A program made the translations under genes and the position numbers. From assembly GCA_905235675.1 (NCBI GenBank), contig CAJONC010000022.1, positions 1-62,508 of the forward strand: 62,508 bases of DNA, given 5' to 3'. Numbering within the stretch: the first letter of the stretch is position 1; each line of letters begins with the position of its first letter. Positions 8,205-16,634 of the stretch are shown one piece after another. The notes beneath the pieces were generated by a model that ran no database searches, was not told the origin of the DNA, and was given only the letters and a program-made list of their open reading frames with translations. The DNA comes from an uncultured Bacteroidales bacterium (GTDB taxonomy: Bacteria; Bacteroidota; Bacteroidia; Bacteroidales; UBA932).

Positions 8205-9026
8205 ATGGCAGAAAAATCTAAAAAGAAAGAAGATAACAAAAAGTCCGGATTCTTCTCGAACTGGATAGTCCGCAACCTTATTCTTGCGGTTTTGTTCGTG
8301 CTTGCAGTTGTGCTTCTGGTAAATATCGGCCTTGCCAGGCTTACCCAGCACAACAAGGAAATTACCGTCCCCGACTTTACCAACATGACTTACGAAGAGG
8401 CGAGGCAGGGCGCTGAAAGCATGGGCCTCAAGGTGACTGTCGCTGATTCGGTGTATGTACGCAGGATGAAGAAGGGCGCGGTGTTCACCCAGTATCCCAA
8501 GGGAGGCAGCAATGTGAAGAAGGGCCGTACCATACAGCTTACGACCAATGCCAAGAATGCCAAGGAGGTAACCATGCCCCTGCTGGTGGGCTATTCCATG
8601 CGCCAGGCCAAGGCAGAGCTGGCCTCCAAGGGCCTGAATCTCGGCAGGCTCATCTATGTGAACGACCTTGCCACCAACAATGTGCTGAAGCAGTTGTACA
8701 ACAGCCGCGAGATTGCCGCAGGCACTCCTGTCGAGAGCGGTTCATACATCGACCTTATGGTCGGCCTGAACGCCGAGGACAACCGTACTTATGTGCCCAA
8801 TGTCGTGGGACTCAAATATCTGAGGGCGGTGGACGCGGTGCACGACAACTCCCTCAACATAGGCAAGCTGAATTTCGACAAGGGCGTCAGGACTTACAGC
8901 GATTCGCTGAATGCGGTGGTTTACAAGCAGAGTCCGCTCACCGCTACAGGGGCCCTGACCATGGGCGCATCCGTTTCCCTCTGGCTTACGACAGACGAGG
9001 GAAAAACTGCCGAATTGGGGCTGTAG
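8205..9026 (+). CDS. Membrane-anchored PASTA-domain protein
   Basis: 273 aa protein with a lysine-rich cytoplasmic N-terminus, one membrane helix (about residues 23-46, NLILAVLFVLAVVLLVNIGLA) and three PASTA repeats in the periplasm (about 55-120, 125-193, 197-268). PASTA modules bind peptidoglycan fragments or beta-lactams in other proteins. There is no kinase or transpeptidase domain. The start at 8205 is chosen over an upstream in-frame codon because the -7 box lies just before it. The next gene, a RluD-type pseudouridine synthase, follows after 23 bases. Confidence 0.85.
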   Translation: MAEKSKKKEDNKKSGFFSNWIVRNLILAVLFVLAVVLLVNIGLARLTQHNKEITVPDFTNMTYEEARQGAESMGLKVTVADSVYVRRMKKGAVFTQYPKGGSNVKKGRTIQLTTNAKNAKEVTMPLLVGYSMRQAKAELASKGLNLGRLIYVNDLATNNVLKQLYNSREIAAGTPVESGSYIDLMVGLNAEDNRTYVPNVVGLKYLRAVDAVHDNSLNIGKLNFDKGVRTYSDSLNAVVYKQSPLTATGALTMGASVSLWLTTDEGKTAELGL

Positions 9027-9049
9027 AGAGTCATTTCCGCCGTGGGCTT

Positions 9050-10237
9050 ATGATTCAGGACGATGACGAAATAATCGAGGTCGAAGACGAAGAACAGGGA
9101 ATGTTCGAGCATTTCCGGCTGAACGTCGATGCGGGGCAGGTGCCCATTCGCATCGACAAGTTCATGGCGGCCCATCTCGAAGATACTTCGCGCCATCGTA
9201 TCCAGTGTGCAATCAAGGAAGGGTATGTGAAGGTTGGAGACAAGACGGCGAAGGCTAATCTGCTGGTGCGTCCCGGGGACGTGATACGTTTCGTGATGCC
9301 TTACCGTCGGCGCGGGGTGGATCTTGTGCCGCAGGATATTCCTTTGGACATCGTTTATGAAGATGATGACGTGCTGGTGGTGAACAAGCCTGCAGGTATG
9401 GTGGTTCATCCCGGGCACGGGCACTTCGACGGGACGCTGGTGAATGCTTTGCTGTATCATCTCTCATCGGTGCAGGGCTTGCCCCCTGAAACCGTCTCGC
9501 AGCAGAGCTGCTCGACCCCTCCCAGCGGAGCTGGGCCCCTCCCTCTCAGCGTGCCGAGGGTGGCAGCGGTTGCAGGGGGCAACCCTGCACCGGATGCCGT
9601 GGACCCCGAAAAAGCAGGGATTCTTGTCCACCGCATAGACAAGGATACCAGCGGACTGCTGCTGGTTGCCAAAAACGACGAAGCACAGCTGAAACTGGCA
9701 AAACAGTTCTACGAACATTCAATAGAGAGGTGCTATAATGCAATAGTCTGGGGCGACATCAAGGAAGACGAAGGCACGGTCGACACAAACATCGCCCGTG
9801 ATCCCAACGACCGCCTGCGCTTCCGCGTCAGCAACGACCCCGAAGTCGGCAAACACGCCGTAACCCACTATCGGGTGCTGGAACGCTTCGGTTTCGTCAC
9901 CTTCGTGGAATGCCGCCTGGAAACCGGACGCACCCACCAGATACGAGTCCACATGGCCTCCATCGGTCATCCGCTTTTCAACGACGAACGCTACGGAGGC
10001 GCAGAAATCCGCAAAGGCACCATCTATGCCAAATACCGCCAGTTCATCAAAAACTGCTTCGAGATATGCCCCCGCCAGGCACTTCATGCCAAAACCCTGG
10101 GTTTCGAGCATCCGGTGAGCCGCGAATGGCTCCGCTTCGACTCGGAACTACCTGCAGACATGACTGCCCTGCTGGACAAATGGCGGAGATATGCCGGCAA
10201 CATGCCGGAACCGGAAGAGGAGGAATACTATGCGTAA
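9050..10237 (+). CDS. rluD: RluD-family 23S rRNA pseudouridine synthase with an in-frame insertion
   Basis: RNA pseudouridine synthase. An S4-like domain (about 33-90) is followed by the catalytic domain with DDVLVVNKPAGMVVHPG (about 110-126) and the active-site motif HRIDKDTSGLLLVAK near residues 190-204. The 395 aa length is about 40 more than typical. The excess lies between LVNALLYHL and GILVHRID and is a Ser/Pro/Gly/Ala-rich segment (about residues 139-183) encoded by a 132-bp imperfect palindrome. The insert sits in a surface loop in family structures, so activity may survive. Its stop overlaps the lnt start. Confidence 0.9.
   Translation: MIQDDDEIIEVEDEEQGMFEHFRLNVDAGQVPIRIDKFMAAHLEDTSRHRIQCAIKEGYVKVGDKTAKANLLVRPGDVIRFVMPYRRRGVDLVPQDIPLDIVYEDDDVLVVNKPAGMVVHPGHGHFDGTLVNALLYHLSSVQGLPPETVSQQSCSTPPSGAGPLPLSVPRVAAVAGGNPAPDAVDPEKAGILVHRIDKDTSGLLLVAKNDEAQLKLAKQFYEHSIERCYNAIVWGDIKEDEGTVDTNIARDPNDRLRFRVSNDPEVGKHAVTHYRVLERFGFVTFVECRLETGRTHQIRVHMASIGHPLFNDERYGGAEIRKGTIYAKYRQFIKNCFEICPRQALHAKTLGFEHPVSREWLRFDSELPADMTALLDKWRRYAGNMPEPEEEEYYA
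9465..9596. repeat. 132-bp palindromic element inserted in frame in the RluD-type gene
   Basis: Two 30-base arms (9465-9494 and 9567-9596) are near-perfect reverse complements, with one mismatch and two one-base indels. Between them lie smaller hairpins: GCAGC/GCTGC around AGA (9500-9512), CCCAGC/GCTGGG around GGA (9521-9535) and CCCTC/GAGGG (9541-9560). Total length is divisible by three and there is no stop in the reading frame. This resembles the palindromic elements known to enter coding regions in some bacteria, but I recognise no named family. Confidence 0.8.
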
Positions 10238-11864
10238 TATACGGCTCAAGATAATCCTGTGCGTAATGGCTTCGGCGCTGCTGATGAGCCTTCCCTGGCT
10301 CGTGCCCCACTGCGGCTGCTTTGCACTTGTGGGATTCGTGCCGCTGCTGATGGCGGAGTATCTTGCCACCGAATATAAGGCTCGGCATTTCGGACTCCGG
10401 ATTTATATCTGCTTCGTACTCTGGAATGCCGCCACGACCTGGTGGATTAAGAATGCAACTATAGGAGGGGCCGTCTTCGCAGTGCTCGCGAATGCCCTGC
10501 AGATGGCAGTGATATGGTGGGTGTTCAGATGCTTCAAAAAGCGTATACAGGGCCTTCTGCCCTATATTTTCCTTGCCTGCTTCTGGATTGCCTGGGAGAG
10601 ATGGTATCTGCAGAGCGCCCAGATTTCCTGGCCCTGGCTGGTGCTTGGAAATGCCTTCGCGCAGAGCACCCGCAGCATACAGTGGTACGAATTCACCGGC
10701 ACCCTCGGCGGTTCGCTCTGGGTATGGGTGAGCAATATCAGCATCTTCTGGCTCGTGAAATGGCTCTGCAACGGCAGATGGAAGGAGATTAAGTCCGGCA
10801 CACGTGCAGCCCTATGCATCTGGATTGCCGGAGTCCTGGCCTTCCCCTATGCCGCATCCGCGCACATCTATCATTATTATGAAGAAAAGTGCGAAGGAGT
10901 GCTGCCGGTCGTGATAGGCCAGCCGAACTTCGACCCTTACGAAAAGTTCCAGTCATTCCCGAGGCAGAAGCAGAATGCGTTGCTGCTCGGGCTTTATGAC
11001 GAAGCCCTTGCGGGAGACGGCTCCTTCGACGGCCTTCTGCTTGCGCCCGAGACTTTTACCGACGATGTCCTGCTGAACGACATAGAGTCCGGCGTCACCT
11101 TCGGCACTTTCCAGTCCTTCCTCCGCCGCTATCCCGGGGCCAACCTGCTTTTCGGCGCCTCCGCATACAGGGAATACTTTCAGCACAGCCGCCCTTCCAT
11201 ACTTGCCAGACAGTCAAGATATTGCGATACCCTCTGGTTCATGAGTTACAATTCGGCCATCATGACCGACACTTCGCGCCGTGCTGAAGTCTTCCACAAA
11301 AGCAAGCTCGTGGTCGGCACGGAACTCACCCCTTATCCGCACATCTTCGTCCCCATCGACGACAAACTCGGAGGCCTGATGGGGCGCTGCGCAACCCAGG
11401 ACCATATCAGTTGCCTGCATGTGGAAGGGGGAGGGGAAAGCATCCCTGTAGGTACCGCGGTCTGCTATGAATCGGTTTACGGGGAATACTGCACCGGATA
11501 CGTCAGGGAGGGCGCCAGGGCCCTTGCGGTCATCACCAACGATGCCTGGTGGGGGAATACGCCGGGATACAGGCAGCACCTCAGCTACTCCCGCCTGCGC
11601 GCCATCGAAACCCGCCGCGACCTCGCCCGCTGCGGCAACACCGGCATCTCCGCATTCATCGACCAGAAGGGGAACATACTCTCGCAAAGCCACTGGTGGG
11701 AGAGAACTTATCTGAAAGGGGAGATTAACCTTAACTCGCGGCAGACCTTCTTCGTCCGCCACGGCGACATCTGCGGCAAACTCTGCACTGGCATATTCCT
11801 TCTGCTGCTTCTGTTCTGGGCTTTCCTTGCCGCCACAGGGAGAAAAATGCTTCTTTCGCGCTGA
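10230..11864 (+). CDS. lnt: Apolipoprotein N-acyltransferase
   Basis: Inner-membrane enzyme adding the third acyl chain to lipoproteins. The N-terminal half has about seven membrane helices (residues 7-210) and the C-terminal half is a periplasmic nitrilase domain. The catalytic triad is visible: Glu in LAPETF (about 274), Lys in FHKSKLVVGTE (about 357) and Cys in VCYES (about 412). A final helix lies near residues 515-535. Start 10230 overlaps the preceding stop by 8 bases. The many lipoproteins in this window would be its substrates. Confidence 0.92.
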   Translation: MRNIRLKIILCVMASALLMSLPWLVPHCGCFALVGFVPLLMAEYLATEYKARHFGLRIYICFVLWNAATTWWIKNATIGGAVFAVLANALQMAVIWWVFRCFKKRIQGLLPYIFLACFWIAWERWYLQSAQISWPWLVLGNAFAQSTRSIQWYEFTGTLGGSLWVWVSNISIFWLVKWLCNGRWKEIKSGTRAALCIWIAGVLAFPYAASAHIYHYYEEKCEGVLPVVIGQPNFDPYEKFQSFPRQKQNALLLGLYDEALAGDGSFDGLLLAPETFTDDVLLNDIESGVTFGTFQSFLRRYPGANLLFGASAYREYFQHSRPSILARQSRYCDTLWFMSYNSAIMTDTSRRAEVFHKSKLVVGTELTPYPHIFVPIDDKLGGLMGRCATQDHISCLHVEGGGESIPVGTAVCYESVYGEYCTGYVREGARALAVITNDAWWGNTPGYRQHLSYSRLRAIETRRDLARCGNTGISAFIDQKGNILSQSHWWERTYLKGEINLNSRQTFFVRHGDICGKLCTGIFLLLLLFWAFLAATGRKMLLSR

Positions 11865-11869
11865 TTTCC

Positions 11870-11899
11870 TTGTTTATTTGGAATTATTGTCTATATTTG
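11870..11899 (+). promoter_or_regulatory. Promoter of the alginate PUL operon
   Basis: TTG (11870-11872), 19 bases and TATATTTG (11892-11899). The predicted start near 11905 gives a ~74-base leader before susC, which contains the operator at 11911-11926. Confidence 0.8.
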
Positions 11900-11910
11900 T
11901 ACACGGATAA

Positions 11911-11926
11911 AATTGGTTAACCAATT
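11911..11926. promoter_or_regulatory. GntR/FadR-type operator before susC
   Basis: The perfect 16-bp palindrome AATTGGTTAACCAATT begins 11 bases after the -7 box, so a bound repressor would block the start of transcription. The half-site TTGGT matches operators of FadR-family uronate regulators such as ExuR/UxuR. The same palindrome occurs at the same spacing at 31482. Confidence 0.8.
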
Positions 11927-11978
11927 TATTCCGCGTATTAACCATATTATTAATAATTAGCTGAAGCAACCAGTTGAT

Positions 11979-14900
11979 ATGTTCAAGAAAACGCTTCCGG
12001 CCCTGCTGATGATGTTTGTTGCATTGTCCGCAGCGGCTCAGAACAAAGTGGTGAAGGGTATCGTATCCGATTCCGAAGGCCCGTTATTCGGGGCATCGGT
12101 TATGGTCAAGGGTACTACCCACGGCACCACTACGGGACTCGACGGCGAATACACCATCACAGTTCCCAACAATGCAACAATCCTTGTTTTTTCCTACATC
12201 GGCTACAAAAACCAGGAAGTCCCGGTAGGTAAGATGAGGGAAGTAAATGTCCAGCTTGTCGTCGACGAAAATCTGCTCGACGATGTAGTGGTGGTAGGTT
12301 ATGGTACCCAGACCAAGTCGCACCTCACCGGTTCAATTTCCAAGATTGAAGGCGACGGCGCGCTGATCGACATACCTGTTTCGGATGTGGCTACGGCCCT
12401 GCAGGGACAGGTCGCGGGCCTTACCATCAACAACATCACTTCCGAAGTGGGTGTGGCTCCCACCATCCGCGTCCGCGGAACAGGATCCATCTCCGCAGAC
12501 AGTTCCCCTCTAATCATAGTGGACGGCTATCCTGTTCCCGACGGACTCTCCACGGTGAACGCCTCGGATATCAAATCCATTGAGATCCTGAAAGATGCGG
12601 CATCGGCTGCAATTTACGGATCGAGGGCTGCCAACGGCGTAATCATGGTAACCACAAAGGGCGGAAAGGCCGATGAACCCCGCTATACCGTAAAAGTCTA
12701 TCAGGGAATGAAGTATGCTTACAAGCTTCACGAACTGCTTACTGCCGGCGATTATCTCAGGCTGCAGGAGTTTGAGGCATCCGTAGGAGGACCTGCGGTA
12801 AAAGGTCAGGACAGGGCAGCCGCCTGGGTTGAGCAGAATATCGGTTCCACTGACTGGCAGCGTGAGGGCCTCCGCGATTTCACCGGCATCACGAATGCGC
12901 AGTTCAGCGTTTCGGGTGGCCGCCAGGCGATGCGCTACTATACCTCGGCATCCTACACCAGGGATCAGGGTATTATGCTGCAGAACTCCGTGAACAAGCT
13001 TTCCATACGTACGCGCATGGATGTCGACTTGACTTCCAAGGTGAGGTTCGGGTACAATATCTCCGGCAACTATTCCAAGTCGGAACGTCCCCGCAACAAC
13101 TTCATCGATTTCTACCGTACTCCTTCCTTCCTGCCCGTCACCCACAATGACTGGTCGACCGCATTCACGGGAGGATATACCGGATTCGCTCGCGGAAGCC
13201 ATTTCAACTCGATCAGCACTCCTACAGGGGAGCCCGACTCCTATGGCAATCCCACCTGGGACAGCAATGTCAGCCCTTTCAACTCGGCCAACAACAATCC
13301 CAAGAGCGTGATGGCGAATACGGAGCGCTGGGGTGAGTCGATGTCCGGCCTCGGCAATGCCTATCTCGAAATTACCCTTGCAAAGGGACTCACTTTCAAG
13401 ACGTCTAACGGTTTCAACGTACGCTACAGCCCTTCATATACTTATGCGAACCTGAATGCAACGAAGGACGGTACCCCCAGCGAAGCTACTTTCAACAGCA
13501 CTTTGTATGTCGACCTGCTGAGCGAAAACACCTTGAACTACAATCTGGTACAGGGACGCCACCGTCTCGACCTCCTGGCCGGATACACCGTTGAAAAGAC
13601 CCGCGTCCAGAGGGTTGCACTCGATGGTACGGGCTTCCCTACCGACGACATCCACACGCTGAATGCCGCCACGGTGTTCTCCCTCGCCGCCAGCAACAAC
13701 GGCAACGGCTCCGGCACGGGAACCTTCCGCTATCCGGACAAGATTCTGGAGTCGGGCCTTGCACGTGCAACTTACAGCTATGCCGACAAGTACCTCTTCT
13801 CCGCATCCCTCCGTCTCGACCGTTCCTCCCTGTTCACCAAGGGCAACCGCAATGCCTGGTTCCCTTCGGTTTCGGCGGGATGGCGTGTTTCGCAGGAACC
13901 CTGGATGCAGCATCTCGACTGGCTCAACACCCTCAAGATCAGGGCATCCTATGGTGTGACCGGCAACAACAACGTGAATTATTATTCTGCGCTTGAGGTG
14001 CTTGGCGGAGCGAACTATGTTACCGGAACCGGCAACGGAAGCCTGGTTTCGGGAACTGCCAACACTTCTTCCACCCTTGCGAACGCCGACATAACCTGGG
14101 AACAGACCGACGAGTTCAACGCCGGTTTCGACCTCAGCGTCCTGCGCAACCGCATCAACCTCTCGCTGGATGCCTACTATTCCATCACCAGGGCCCTCCT
14201 CTTCGAGCAGCCCACCCAGTCGTTCACCGGCTTTACCAAGTATTGGAACAATATAGGCCGTGTGCGCAATTCCGGTGTGGAGATCCAGCTCAATACCCTG
14301 AATGTCAAGAAGCGCCGCTTTACCTGGTCGACCGACTTCAATATGTCCTTTACCCGCAACAAACTCCTTGAAATCGGCGGAGAAAGGGAAGTCATCACCC
14401 AGGGTGAACGCAATGAAAACTATATCGCCCGCGTGGGAGACCCTCTCATCCAGTACTACGGCTTCAAGACCGACGGCGTATGGAATACGACACAGGAGAT
14501 TCAGGCCAATCCCCATTTTGCGGCAGACGTGCCCGGAGGACTTCGCATCGTGGATGTTTCCGGCGACGGAGTTCTTTCCGATGACGACCGCGTCGCTCTC
14601 GGCAATCCTTACCCCGCATTCTCCTACGGCCTCACCAACACCGTCAAGTTCGGCAAGTTCGACTTCTCGGTGCTGATCCAGGGTGTTGCCGGCATCACCG
14701 TCTTCAACGGCGACGTCTACTATAATGAATCGCACAAATACAACGCAGCCTATCTGAAGGACCGCTGGGTCAGCGCCGAATATCCCGGCAACGGCAAGGT
14801 CCCCTACATGAAGGTGGGCTACGACATGCTTCTTACCGATTACCCCCTGCAGGACGGCTCATACATCTGCCTGCGCAACGTGGGGCTTGGCTACACCTTC

Positions 14901-15113
14901 GACAGCAAGGATCTCAAGAGTAAACTCGGAGGACTCCGCGTGTATCTCACCGGACAGAACCTTGCATACCTCTGGTCGAAGGATTACAAAGGCGTGAATC
15001 CCGAATCGAGGATGACCTCCGGAGTTTATTCTTCCCCTATGATTTCCGGTTACCAGCGCGGCGGTTTCCCGATAACTTCCACCGTAACCATAGGCCTGGA
15101 TGTCAAATTCTAA
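11979..15113 (+). CDS. SusC-like TonB-dependent outer-membrane glycan transporter
   Basis: Outer-membrane channel importing oligosaccharides with its SusD partner, powered by TonB. 1044 aa: signal peptide (1-20, ending ALSAAAQ), carboxypeptidase-like domain (about 23-100, GIVSDSEGPLFGASVMVKGT), TonB-box/plug entry DDVVVVGYGTQTKSHLTGSI near 105-125, plug to about 225, then the barrel ending in TVTIGLDVKF with the terminal Phe. It is the first gene of an 11-kb-plus operon, and susD follows after 12 bases. The cargo is inferred to be alginate oligosaccharide from the lyases downstream. Confidence 0.95.
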   Translation: MFKKTLPALLMMFVALSAAAQNKVVKGIVSDSEGPLFGASVMVKGTTHGTTTGLDGEYTITVPNNATILVFSYIGYKNQEVPVGKMREVNVQLVVDENLLDDVVVVGYGTQTKSHLTGSISKIEGDGALIDIPVSDVATALQGQVAGLTINNITSEVGVAPTIRVRGTGSISADSSPLIIVDGYPVPDGLSTVNASDIKSIEILKDAASAAIYGSRAANGVIMVTTKGGKADEPRYTVKVYQGMKYAYKLHELLTAGDYLRLQEFEASVGGPAVKGQDRAAAWVEQNIGSTDWQREGLRDFTGITNAQFSVSGGRQAMRYYTSASYTRDQGIMLQNSVNKLSIRTRMDVDLTSKVRFGYNISGNYSKSERPRNNFIDFYRTPSFLPVTHNDWSTAFTGGYTGFARGSHFNSISTPTGEPDSYGNPTWDSNVSPFNSANNNPKSVMANTERWGESMSGLGNAYLEITLAKGLTFKTSNGFNVRYSPSYTYANLNATKDGTPSEATFNSTLYVDLLSENTLNYNLVQGRHRLDLLAGYTVEKTRVQRVALDGTGFPTDDIHTLNAATVFSLAASNNGNGSGTGTFRYPDKILESGLARATYSYADKYLFSASLRLDRSSLFTKGNRNAWFPSVSAGWRVSQEPWMQHLDWLNTLKIRASYGVTGNNNVNYYSALEVLGGANYVTGTGNGSLVSGTANTSSTLANADITWEQTDEFNAGFDLSVLRNRINLSLDAYYSITRALLFEQPTQSFTGFTKYWNNIGRVRNSGVEIQLNTLNVKKRRFTWSTDFNMSFTRNKLLEIGGEREVITQGERNENYIARVGDPLIQYYGFKTDGVWNTTQEIQANPHFAADVPGGLRIVDVSGDGVLSDDDRVALGNPYPAFSYGLTNTVKFGKFDFSVLIQGVAGITVFNGDVYYNESHKYNAAYLKDRWVSAEYPGNGKVPYMKVGYDMLLTDYPLQDGSYICLRNVGLGYTFDSKDLKSKLGGLRVYLTGQNLAYLWSKDYKGVNPESRMTSGVYSSPMISGYQRGGFPITSTVTIGLDVKF

Positions 15114-15125
15114 AACGGATACATT

Positions 15126-16634
15126 ATGAAAAGATATATAGCAATCATTCTTTCGGCTATGCTGGCGTTCACTGCCTGCAACCTCGACCAGTATCCTTAT
15201 TCCGAAGTTGCCGCCGATGAATACGTAAAGGATGCAACATCGGTAAACAACCTTGTGATAGGTGTTTACAATGGCCTTTACGACGTATTGTACAACGAGT
15301 GGGCAATGACCGAACTGCGCAGCGACAACGTCCGTATGAGGGTCAACAACTCCACTTCGCAGGATTCCAAACTGATAGAGCAGCTCGACCAGCTCGTAGT
15401 GCTTACCGCAAATGCCTGGGTTCAGGATTATTGGGATGCCCTTTACGTGGTGGTCAACCGTGCGAACACGGTTCTCGCCAATCTCGACGTGGTGGACGAC
15501 GAAGTCGCCAGGGCGCGTTTCGAAGGTGAAGCGAGATTCCTCCGTGCATGGATGTATTTCGACCTTGTACGCCTTTGGGGCCCCGTTTTCATCGTGACTT
15601 CCAAGACCGGTGCGAACGAAGCCCGTTATATGCAGCGTTCCCCTTCGGCAGACGTATGGGCGCTGATAGAGTCCGACCTCGAAACCGTGGTTGACAAGGA
15701 AATGCTGCCCGAAAAACTTGCTGCCGCCGATGCAGGACGTGCCGACCTCAATGCGGCCAAGGCCATGCTCGCCAAGGTTTACATGACACGCTACAAGGCC
15801 GGAGACGAAAAATATTCGAAGGCGGCCTCGCTTCTGGATGAGGTGCTTGCCTCATGCGGAAATCCTGTTTCCGGCAACCAGCTGGTCCCCTATGCCGATG
15901 TATTCGACAAGACAAAGGAAGGCAACGCCGAGATTATTTTCGCCGTGCGCTACCGCAGCGGCAACCTTGGAATCGGATCTCCTTTCACCACCCTTTACGC
16001 CCCCATCAACAATGGCGGCAACGTGGCGATAGGCTCACCCAAGCATTACAATTATCCCAGCGACAACATCATCTCCGCATTCGACGAGAATCCCGGGGAC
16101 CTGCGCAAGGACGTATGCCTCCAGACCAGTTATTTCAACAAGACCACGGGAGCCATGGTCGTGAATGCAAACGCACGTTACTGCAGCAAGTTCATAGATC
16201 CCGACATGAGCAGCGAATATGACGGCGAGAACGATTTCCCCATCATACGCCTTGCGGACGTGATGCTCCTCAGCGCCGAGGCCTACAACGAAATAGAAGG
16301 CCCCTCCACAGAGTCCCTTGCCCTGCTGAATGCAGTCCGTGAGCGTGCCGGCATCCCCGCTTATACGCTCGCCGACCTGCCTTCCAAGTATGCGTTCCGC
16401 CAGGCGGTACGCAAGGAACGCAGGCTTGAATTCGCCTTCGAAAACCAGAGGTTCTTCGACCTCCTCCGCTGGGGAACCGCGGTTTCCACAATCAACGACT
16501 TCCTTGCCGGAGAACCTTTCTACGCCGCATACGATTATGTGGTGAATCCCATCGCCGAATGGCAGACAATGTTGCCTGTTCCCGTTTCGGTTATCAATAT
16601 TAACAAGAGCGTTGCCCAGAATCCCGGCTATTGA
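15126..16634 (+). CDS. SusD/RagB-like glycan-binding lipoprotein
   Basis: Surface lipoprotein that caps the SusC channel and binds incoming glycan. 502 aa with a lipoprotein signal ending FTAC (lipid-carrying Cys about 18), SusD-type tetratricopeptide helices (WVQDYWDALYVVVNRANTVL, ARFLRAWMYFDLVRLWG) and the C-terminal family signature RKERRLEFAFENQRFFDLLRWG near residue 435. The stop overlaps the next gene. Confidence 0.95.
   Translation: MKRYIAIILSAMLAFTACNLDQYPYSEVAADEYVKDATSVNNLVIGVYNGLYDVLYNEWAMTELRSDNVRMRVNNSTSQDSKLIEQLDQLVVLTANAWVQDYWDALYVVVNRANTVLANLDVVDDEVARARFEGEARFLRAWMYFDLVRLWGPVFIVTSKTGANEARYMQRSPSADVWALIESDLETVVDKEMLPEKLAAADAGRADLNAAKAMLAKVYMTRYKAGDEKYSKAASLLDEVLASCGNPVSGNQLVPYADVFDKTKEGNAEIIFAVRYRSGNLGIGSPFTTLYAPINNGGNVAIGSPKHYNYPSDNIISAFDENPGDLRKDVCLQTSYFNKTTGAMVVNANARYCSKFIDPDMSSEYDGENDFPIIRLADVMLLSAEAYNEIEGPSTESLALLNAVRERAGIPAYTLADLPSKYAFRQAVRKERRLEFAFENQRFFDLLRWGTAVSTINDFLAGEPFYAAYDYVVNPIAEWQTMLPVPVSVININKSVAQNPGY

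Noticed and set aside
13434..14735. 430-codon reverse-strand open frame inside susC
   Set aside because: Mirror frame of a strongly supported SusC gene with no family motifs.
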